From a virus: DNA of 22,021 nt. Location: the IMG/VR virus record IMGVR_UViG_3300008459_000465, positions 1-22,021 of that record; one strand, 5' to 3'. Numbering within the stretch: position 1 is the first letter of the stretch; every line of letters begins with the position of its first letter. The position numbers and the translations under genes are program-made. This document shows, one piece after another, positions 17,001 to 22,021 of the stretch. The notes beneath the pieces were generated by a model, which worked only from the letters and a program-made list of their open reading frames with translations, ran no database searches and was not told the origin of the DNA.

Positions 17001-17158
17001 CAGAACATATTTCATCAGTTGTAAATCTATTTGATTATTTTAGAACTAAATTTGATTTTTCAATTATTATTTCACACGTTGATTCTATGCGAGATATGGT
17101 AGATAATTTAATTGAAGTAAACAAACAAAACGGATACAGCCAGATTAATCATTCCTGA
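14009..17158 (+). CDS. Single-chain Mre11-Rad50 (SbcD-SbcC, gp47-gp46) fusion nuclease
   Basis: One 1049-residue reading frame joins both halves of the recombination nuclease usually encoded by two genes. The Mre11/gp47 half (1 to about 270) has all metallophosphoesterase motifs: D21-x-H23, G58-D59, GNHD at 91-94, HHG at 161-163 and GDIH at 195-198. The Rad50/gp46 half begins near 370 with Walker A AANTSGKS (406-413; the first Gly is Ala). A long coiled coil follows, with the zinc hook C723-K-Y-C726 near its middle, then signature SGME (960-963; usual SGGE), Walker B FIAIDE (986-991) and H-loop H1023. It should resect DNA ends in an ATP-dependent way to start recombination-dependent replication. 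It overlaps the primase by 10 nt and precedes a homing endonuclease gene. Confidence 0.9.
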   Translation: MEIKQIDSHITKIDKIFHVSDIHIRTLKRHREYRQVFENLFNYIETHATGNSVAVVTGDIVHSKLDMSPELVQMLVDFFNGFTIPTVVILGNHDMNLNNMHRVDAVSPVLDVIKNPNIHFIKENGLFELGGATWNHMAVDKTPADYIRAKDFDATYKIAMHHGAVNTAKTDIGYQISNEHVGIDLFEGHDITLLGDIHKPAQFLDAEKTIAYPGSLIQQNHGEALDHGILIWDLERRTADFAEIENEYGYVTIETQGSSIVNAPARMPKRPRIRIKFNDTSASDMKKLIASLRKKYSVEDITIQRTIGSSATAASSSLAIGNVRDVEYQNVLLTEYIDNHFPQATSAEIDAIRHINRTINSKLPAVESVRHTTWHPISFEFDNMFSYGEGNILNFENLQDVCGLFAANTSGKSSLLDAITYTIFDKCSKTGKANEVLNNKKAWFRGTFKFEMNGTVYTIERRGTQNKKKETHVKVDVDFYTDSENLNGEERSETNKNIRRYLGTYDDFILTAFSLQADNNNFIEKSQRERKDLLSQFLDITVFEQLYQLAADEIKETAGKLKEYKKTDFAQIIIDADAIINENHETIQSLETQEDEFQEHRNDLQNRIVTLIESKLPTTYDGPDIEILEQQETGLVEKIETLQLDIETAEQRIFELKQQNASQKSIIQSQYNLTEIQTNIETHKKLIKIHNDLSARIKEQKGIIDAKEEKIKHLESHEYDPNCKYCTSNVFVQDAIEAQDTIDQDRAILTELERRFDELETEIESVSIYQVQYDELTQYSQTIRTTATNIERKELQLQLAESELQTRESELETVLERQDSFRKNETAILHNAQIDVKITSCKQNIESFSEQIKTIQEQIKSLFGAIEVAKTKRSAAMSQLDSYRQLETEYKAYEYYLESVKRDGVPYEIVAKALPKIEAEINNVLNQIVDFNMVMNTDGKNINGYIIYDEDNFWPLELTSGMERFVSSLAIRIALINVSALPRPNFIAIDEGWGSLDAEHISSVVNLFDYFRTKFDFSIIISHVDSMRDMVDNLIEVNKQNGYSQINHS

Positions 17159-17160
17159 TA

Positions 17161-17173
17161 ATATTTATTTATA
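17161..17173 (+). promoter_or_regulatory. Candidate AT-rich promoter motif ATATTTATTTATA
   Basis: Fills the 16-nt gap between the Mre11-Rad50 fusion and the HNH gene, ending one base before the ATG at 17175. It resembles the motifs at 7453, 9495 and 17777. The spacing to the start codon would imply a nearly leaderless message if it is a promoter, so this is the weakest member of the set. Confidence 0.22.
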
Positions 17174-17174
17174 T

Positions 17175-17777
17175 ATGAATTATAAAAATATTCATGATTT
17201 AATTATTGATCGAGCTAAAAATCGAAATATAACAATATATACCGAAAAACATCATATTATTCCAAAATGTTTAGGCGGATTAAATACTGATGATAATATC
17301 GTTAGATTAACTGCTAAAGAACATTTTTTAATACATAAATTGCTATGTGAAATATATCCAGATAATAATAAGTTACACTACGCATTATGGAGAATGATGA
17401 ATCCGCAAAGTAAACGACATGAGCGAAGTTATAATATCAGTTCAACTGAATATGCTAGAAGACGAGAAATTCAACGCGAAGAAATACGTAAATTGGGCTT
17501 ATCTAATAAAGGTAAAAAACAAACTGCAGAATCAGTTGCAAAAAGAATTATATCAAATACTGGTAAAAAACGTACATCTGAAACTATAGAAAAATTAAAA
17601 CAACGTCCACAATCTACAAAAGGAATAAAAAAATCTACGCCTTGGAATGTAGGGAGAGTTCACTCAGATGAAACTAAACAAAAAATGTCAAATTCTCAAA
17701 AAGGTAAAATTACATCAGCCGAAACTCGTCGTAAAATTAGCGAAAGCGTTAAACGATATAAGAACACTCTTAACTAA
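17175..17777 (+). CDS. HNH homing endonuclease with NUMOD3 repeats
   Basis: A 200-residue free-standing homing endonuclease. About residues 24-57 form the HNH nuclease motif: EKHHIIPKCLGG (H26, H27), DNIVRLT (N41) and KEHFLIHKL (H50, H54). The C-terminal half is basic and carries several NUMOD3-type DNA-binding repeats (GKKQTAESVAKRI, GKKRTSETIEKLK, VHSDETKQKMSNSQKGK, TSAETRRKISESVKRY). Such genes cut allelic sites in related phages and spread by repair. The gene sits in a gap between a recombination gene and a tail gene, not inside an intron that I can see. No Shine-Dalgarno precedes the start. It is flanked on both sides by the AT-rich motif, so it may be a mobile insertion into a former single gap. 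Confidence 0.88.
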   Translation: MNYKNIHDLIIDRAKNRNITIYTEKHHIIPKCLGGLNTDDNIVRLTAKEHFLIHKLLCEIYPDNNKLHYALWRMMNPQSKRHERSYNISSTEYARRREIQREEIRKLGLSNKGKKQTAESVAKRIISNTGKKRTSETIEKLKQRPQSTKGIKKSTPWNVGRVHSDETKQKMSNSQKGKITSAETRRKISESVKRYKNTLN

Positions 17778-17790
17778 TATTTATATTAAA
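17777..17790 (+). promoter_or_regulatory. Candidate promoter motif ATATTTATATTAAA
   Basis: An exact 14-nt match to 9495-9508, located 15 nt before the ATG of the tail gene at 17806 and overlapping the last base of the HNH stop codon. A late-promoter role is inferred from the exact repeat ahead of two tail genes. Confidence 0.38.
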
Positions 17791-17805
17791 GAATGTAAGT
17801 AGCGT

Positions 17806-20232
17806 ATGAAACGCAAAGAAGCTGTATACAGAGGTTTAGAATACATCGATGTTTATTTTCAAGATAATTCGGCTACATCCCCGGATTATTTCCAAATATC
17901 AGAATTTCCATTACGTTTAACAGCTGGCAAAAATTTATTTAAACTTCGAGGTCATCCTACCAATTTAAAAGTTGGCGGCGTTTTAAACTTCGAAGTTTTA
18001 GATTATAATGGCGATCCGATTTACACTGAGGTTATTAATTATATCGATGAAGATAAAAGCCGTGTAATTGCAATTTATGTTTATGAAGATACATCGCCAG
18101 GTGATTGTACCATAACATTATTAGCAGAAGCTGCTGTTATTAATGGTGCTCCTGCTCCAGCTGAATGGCAAGGACGAGCAAATGTAAAATGGACTAGAAC
18201 AGTTCCTGTTAATCCAAATATTTCTAATGTATCAGAAATTATTTTTGAACAAGAACCAGATGTAACAGTTACGGAATTAATAGGGGTACAACTAGATAGA
18301 AGATATCCTAACAATACACAATTCCCAACATACACTACTGGCACTGTGCGTTATTTTACTTATAATAATCAACCTGCAGTACAAATACAAGGCGGCACAT
18401 TTACAAGTGATATGTCATCTGGCACAATTACTATAGCGTCGCCAATTAATCCATCGCCTACGCCTAATTTCCCTATATCTACAACGGCGTACGTGGCCAC
18501 GATAAAAAAGATATTAAACCCAACTACGGCATTATTAGATACAGAATATACGGCGTATAGCAGCCAGAGCATTTCTAAACATACATATACAAATTTTGAT
18601 TATTCTGCATTTTCTTTGTATTATGAACAATCACCTACATACATTGAAACACAAAATTCAGAATCATTTGCATTCATACAAGTTAAAGGATTAGAACCAG
18701 CAACTGGAGATGTATCTCGCATCAAAGTTTTTACTAATAATAATGGTACAATTGGAACATGGGAATTAATTAATGATGTTGAATTAATAGAAACAGAAAT
18801 ATTTGTTCCTAGCACATCATCATTATATCCAGATAAATCTATAGGAATATTTACAACTCAAAGCATTATCAATACATATTGGGAAGGAATTTCATATAAT
18901 GGTGTTGTTACATCAACAGCTCCAACATTAACATGGACTACATCATCAATTGAAAATGGAATGTTGATAACAAATGCTATAAATTTAGATGCATCTAGTT
19001 CCGTTTCGATTGCACAAATTAAATCTGCATATGCTGGAGTATTTTTAGGAGATTCTGCATATAAACTTTCAATTGATGCTATTGGTACGCAATCAGGGAG
19101 TCTTGCACCAACATTAGCAATTTATTTATCAGGTAGTTCGTTTTACCAAGATCCAACTGATTATTTTAATCAAACATTTTCTAAGAAATTAGGTAAACGA
19201 ATTGGCCAATTAACAGTAAACGGCAGTGCTCAGCGTTTTGATGACCAAATATTTAATTTTGATGCAGATTATGATGGTACTGGTACTTTGTTGCTTGTTG
19301 TAGAACATGGAACATGGATAGTTTCTGATATACATGTTACATCTGATAATGACCCTGGTTATTCTCCGAATTATACTAGAATTAAATCTTTTGTACCAAC
19401 AACACATAAAATCAACAATCAAATATCTTTTAAAGTTGAATATTATAATGTAAACGGCGAAAAAAGCAAACAGACATCATACGTTTATAATAAAGATTGG
19501 GAGGGCGGCAATCGATATATTGATGGTAATTATTCAATGATTACTGGATCTTTATATGTTGCTGATTCATTAAATAGCGGTATTGCAATTAGCGGGTATC
19601 CTAGTGCCGGTTGGATTCGATCATTAGGATATCAAGGGTTCGATGCAGGCTATCCAGGATTATTAATATGGTCTGGTTCTGCTTTACCCGGAGCAACATC
19701 TAAAGGTCTTCCTTATTCAGGCGTTGGAATAGAACTTTATGCAAACTCATCAAGTTATTTTAGATATAGTACAGCTGATTCTGAAATAGATGTTAGAACC
19801 GATAAATTCTTTTTCGGAAATCCTAATACTGCATATATCAGTGGTAGTAATGGATTAATTGAAATTTCATCATCTAAATTTCACTTAACAAATCAAGGAA
19901 ATTTAACTGCAAGTAATGCATTATTTTCCGGAAATGTTACTGCAGTTAATTTCTCAAAACGAGTAGTTACTGTTACAGATGCCAATTCTGGATCATATTT
20001 ACGAACAGTAACTGGCGGCAAAAATTTAGTATTCAATGGTTCTTTAGGCGGACAAATTACAGCAGAGATGGCAATTAATACGGTAGGTAGTTTTGTTATT
20101 AAAGATATTGAATTACCTAATACCGGATCAACTGTAAACAATGAAGTTAATGTATATATACAAACACAAGGAGTTCAATTCGATGATGCAACAATTAAAC
20201 CAGCAATACCAAATGCATATCCTGCAGCATAA
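17806..20232 (+). CDS. Tail-fibre or tail-appendage structural protein
   Basis: An 808-residue beta-rich protein. The N-terminal ~130 residues (LEYIDVYFQDNS, LTAGKNLFKLRGHP, VLNFEVLDYNGDPIYTEVINYID, CTITLLAEA) look like an Ig-like attachment domain. The middle is Ser/Thr/Gly/Tyr-rich with several beta-sandwich-like stretches. The C-terminal ~200 residues have fibre character: short SGS turns, YFRYSTADSEIDVRTDKFFFGNPN, and GNLTASNALFSGNVTAVNFSKR, a motif common in trimeric phage fibres. It opens the tail-appendage block after the HNH gene, with the candidate promoter motif upstream and only a weak GTAAG before the start. No T4 orthologue is recognisable. It probably connects to or precedes the receptor-binding fibre encoded next. 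Confidence 0.6.
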   Translation: MKRKEAVYRGLEYIDVYFQDNSATSPDYFQISEFPLRLTAGKNLFKLRGHPTNLKVGGVLNFEVLDYNGDPIYTEVINYIDEDKSRVIAIYVYEDTSPGDCTITLLAEAAVINGAPAPAEWQGRANVKWTRTVPVNPNISNVSEIIFEQEPDVTVTELIGVQLDRRYPNNTQFPTYTTGTVRYFTYNNQPAVQIQGGTFTSDMSSGTITIASPINPSPTPNFPISTTAYVATIKKILNPTTALLDTEYTAYSSQSISKHTYTNFDYSAFSLYYEQSPTYIETQNSESFAFIQVKGLEPATGDVSRIKVFTNNNGTIGTWELINDVELIETEIFVPSTSSLYPDKSIGIFTTQSIINTYWEGISYNGVVTSTAPTLTWTTSSIENGMLITNAINLDASSSVSIAQIKSAYAGVFLGDSAYKLSIDAIGTQSGSLAPTLAIYLSGSSFYQDPTDYFNQTFSKKLGKRIGQLTVNGSAQRFDDQIFNFDADYDGTGTLLLVVEHGTWIVSDIHVTSDNDPGYSPNYTRIKSFVPTTHKINNQISFKVEYYNVNGEKSKQTSYVYNKDWEGGNRYIDGNYSMITGSLYVADSLNSGIAISGYPSAGWIRSLGYQGFDAGYPGLLIWSGSALPGATSKGLPYSGVGIELYANSSSYFRYSTADSEIDVRTDKFFFGNPNTAYISGSNGLIEISSSKFHLTNQGNLTASNALFSGNVTAVNFSKRVVTVTDANSGSYLRTVTGGKNLVFNGSLGGQITAEMAINTVGSFVIKDIELPNTGSTVNNEVNVYIQTQGVQFDDATIKPAIPNAYPAA

Positions 20233-20244
20233 TAAATAACAAAT

Positions 20245-22021
20245 ATGGCAAATATAAATTTAACACCCGGAGAAAGATATACATTTGGTAGATTGAACAA
20301 TGTATCTGTAATTACAGATAGTACCGATAATGCACAATCACCGAAGTATATTAGAAATATATTGTATGTAACATCATCTACTAGTCCTGCTTTATATGTC
20401 AAAGGAGGCAGTAGTAGTGGAAATTCAACATTAAATATAGAATCAGAAGGTAGTTCCGATCCAATACTTCGTTTATCAGTAGGTTCGCCGGCTGCAGAAA
20501 ATTGGGTTGTTGGTATTGATAATAGCGATAATGATACATTTAAAATACATAACGGAACTTCAATTGGCTCTGCTGCTACATTAGCATTAGCAATTGATAT
20601 AAACGAAAATATATCAATACCCGGTAACGTTTCAATTTCAGGATCATTTGCATTAGGTGGTATTGCAAATACAGTAACTACAAATGCTTTATATTACAAT
20701 CCTACAACTAAACAAGTAACATATGGTGCATCCGGATCAGGAGGAGGCGGAGGAACACCGGGCGGATCTGACACACAAATTCAATATAACAACGCCGGGG
20801 CTTTCGGCGGCGTGTCTGTATTAACATGGGATGGTACAACACTTCGAGCAACCGGATCATTTACTGGTTCGCTAACGGGTATTGCTACAAGTGGTTCATC
20901 AATTTTAGTTTCAAATACTCCATCAACTGCTGGAACGTATTATCCAGTATTTGTTAATGGTATTACTGGATATCGCACGGCATTAGTTGATAATTCAACA
21001 TTCACATATGATACAACTACTAACACATTAACTGTTACGGCATCATATGCAACAAATGCATTAACTGCATCAATTGCAACTACGGCATTAACTGCATCAT
21101 ATACATTAACTGCATCATATTTTAGTGGAAGTATTGCAAATTCAATTAATACTGATAACATTAAAATTACCGATAATCCAACATATGGCGGAGTTACTTA
21201 TTATCCAACATTTGTAGGTAATACATCTGGTTATACATCGGTGCTAGTTGATAGTTCATTGTTTACATATAATCCGAGTACTAACATATTATCAACAACA
21301 TCATCATATGCTATAACTGCATCATATGCAGAAACTGCATCATTTTCATTAGCAACAACTGAAAATCGCGTTTTAGCTTTAAATCAATCCGGAAATACCA
21401 TTTCGAAAGGAGTTGTAGTTCGTATTACTGGTTCAAATACATCAAGTGACATTCCACGTATTGTAACAGCATCATATGAAAATGATAACAATTCAGCAAA
21501 TACTTTAGGTATTACTTTTGAATCGATTGCGAACGGAGCTACAGGTTTTGTAACTACAGAAGGTATTTTAGCTGGGGTTAATACAAATGCATTCGTTTCA
21601 GGTCAATTAATATATTTAGGTGCAACTGGTTCGATTATAGGAACGGCACCTCAATCACCACTTCATTCAGTTCGATTAGGTGAAGTTGTTCGTCATCAAA
21701 CAAATAACGGTTCAATTTATGTTCGTATAGATAACGGATATGAAATAGAAGAATTACATGATGTTTTAATCACAAGTGCGTCATCGGGTGATTTACTTGT
21801 TCGTTCCGGAAGTGTATGGACAAATTCAAAACAACTTTCTGGCTCGTATGCTATAACAGGTAGTTTAACATCAACCTCAATTACAACATCCAATGCTACA
21901 ATTTCCGGCAATGTAACAGTATCAGGCACTGCCTCTATTAACACATTAATTGTAAACCAAATTGGATATTCATCTGGCTCAAACCAGTTAGGTGATGCTG
22001 TAAACGATACACAAACACTTT
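20245..22021 (+). CDS. Tail-fibre protein, partial (runs off the window)
   Basis: The frame opened by ATG 20245 has no stop to the end of the window, giving at least 592 residues. It begins MANINLTPGERYTFGRLNNV. It has a Gly-rich hinge (SGSGGGGGTPGGSD) followed by TQIQYNNAGAFGGVSVLTWD, a module I recognise from many tailed-phage fibres. Then come two 38-residue repeats starting YYPVFVNG and YYPTFVGN, and TASYA-type micro-repeats. After that the LNQSGNTISKGVVVRITGSN region and the AGVNTNAF, GQLIYLGATGS segment resemble a beta domain often found near fibre tips. It lies 12 nt after the preceding fibre gene with no Shine-Dalgarno, though ATAAATA occurs at 20232-20238. Likely a trimeric receptor-binding or distal fibre. 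Confidence 0.75.
   Translation, partial: MANINLTPGERYTFGRLNNVSVITDSTDNAQSPKYIRNILYVTSSTSPALYVKGGSSSGNSTLNIESEGSSDPILRLSVGSPAAENWVVGIDNSDNDTFKIHNGTSIGSAATLALAIDINENISIPGNVSISGSFALGGIANTVTTNALYYNPTTKQVTYGASGSGGGGGTPGGSDTQIQYNNAGAFGGVSVLTWDGTTLRATGSFTGSLTGIATSGSSILVSNTPSTAGTYYPVFVNGITGYRTALVDNSTFTYDTTTNTLTVTASYATNALTASIATTALTASYTLTASYFSGSIANSINTDNIKITDNPTYGGVTYYPTFVGNTSGYTSVLVDSSLFTYNPSTNILSTTSSYAITASYAETASFSLATTENRVLALNQSGNTISKGVVVRITGSNTSSDIPRIVTASYENDNNSANTLGITFESIANGATGFVTTEGILAGVNTNAFVSGQLIYLGATGSIIGTAPQSPLHSVRLGEVVRHQTNNGSIYVRIDNGYEIEELHDVLITSASSGDLLVRSGSVWTNSKQLSGSYAITGSLTSTSITTSNATISGNVTVSGTASINTLIVNQIGYSSGSNQLGDAVNDTQTL
20938..21051 (+). repeat. 38-residue fibre repeat, copy 1
   Basis: Encodes YYPVFVNGITGYRTALVDNS and 18 further residues ending TASYA. 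It aligns without gaps to the unit at 21199-21312, starting 261 nt (87 codons) later. Conserved positions include YYPxFV, GY, LVDxSxFTY, STN/TTN and SYA. Confidence 0.8.
21060..21118 (+). repeat. Short ATTAACTGCATCA direct repeats (three copies)
   Basis: ATTAACTGCATCA occurs at 21060, 21087 and 21105, encoding LTAS units in a LTASI...LTASYTLTASY stretch between the two 38-residue repeats. A related ATAACTGCATCA follows the second repeat near 21312. These short in-frame repeats could support recombination between fibre alleles. Confidence 0.75.
21199..21312 (+). repeat. 38-residue fibre repeat, copy 2
   Basis: Encodes YYPTFVGNTSGYTSVLVDSS and 18 further residues ending SSSYA. Gapless match to copy 1, with clear divergence at the DNA level, so the duplication is old or maintained by selection on the fold. 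Confidence 0.8.

Noticed and set aside
17175-17777. HNH gene as part of a group I intron or intein
   Set aside because: Neither neighbour is split: the Mre11-Rad50 fusion ends with its H-loop and a normal stop, and the fibre gene has its own start.
20245-22021. Diversity-generating retroelement target in the fibre gene
   Set aside because: There is no reverse transcriptase or template repeat in the window, and the repeats seen are ordinary fibre repeats. The 3' end of the gene is outside the window.

Overview
The window is about 22 kb of AT-rich DNA (roughly 30% G+C by eye). It is packed with genes that all read on the + strand, with almost no gaps. The gene content is that of a large contractile-tailed phage distantly related to the T4 group. 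Supporting this are a gp6-type baseplate wedge protein, a string of large Ser/Gly/Thr-rich structural proteins, a gp46/gp47-type recombination nuclease, a gp61-like Toprim primase, a homing endonuclease and tail-fibre genes. The host cannot be read directly. The low G+C and the absence of Shine-Dalgarno sequences before about half the genes would fit a low-GC host such as a Bacteroidota, but that is inference. I see no tRNA, CRISPR array, integrase or plasmid function.

Layout. (1) 8-11104: baseplate/tail cluster. It contains a gp6-like wedge protein, a protein with a CBM96/DNRLRE-like beta domain, an unknown protein with an Asp-Leu repeat, a 1195-residue protein with a LamG-like insert, a small 'GYLDNSSVTVDA' protein, and two proteins that share a C-terminal motif (the second with a clear LamG domain). 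A strong intrinsic terminator lies between the last two. (2) 11104-12389: two small genes that begin with almost the same 10 residues (MIRLKxxLxE), which resemble a capsid-targeting peptide ending in a prohead-protease site. The first is a minimal protein-kinase fold that ends at its DFG-like motif; the second looks weakly like an ADP-ribosyltransferase without its catalytic Glu. (3) 12409-17158: DNA processing. A T7 endonuclease I-type junction resolvase is followed by a 182-nt structured gap, a primase whose zinc finger has decayed, and a single-chain Mre11-Rad50 (gp47-gp46) fusion. (4) 17175-17777: HNH/NUMOD3 homing endonuclease. (5) 17806-22021: tail-fibre or tail-appendage genes, the last running off the window.

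The structural genes would build the baseplate and the surface-binding parts of the tail, several with sugar-binding-type folds. The resolvase, primase and Mre11-Rad50 fusion would serve recombination-dependent replication and processing of branched DNA before packaging. The most interesting items are the Mre11-Rad50 fusion, the possible capsid-targeted kinase-like/ART-like pair, the GATTTA repeat shared by two unrelated genes (one copy beside a kinase catalytic loop), the zinc-less primase, and a 14-nt AT-rich motif repeated in short gaps that may be a phage promoter.
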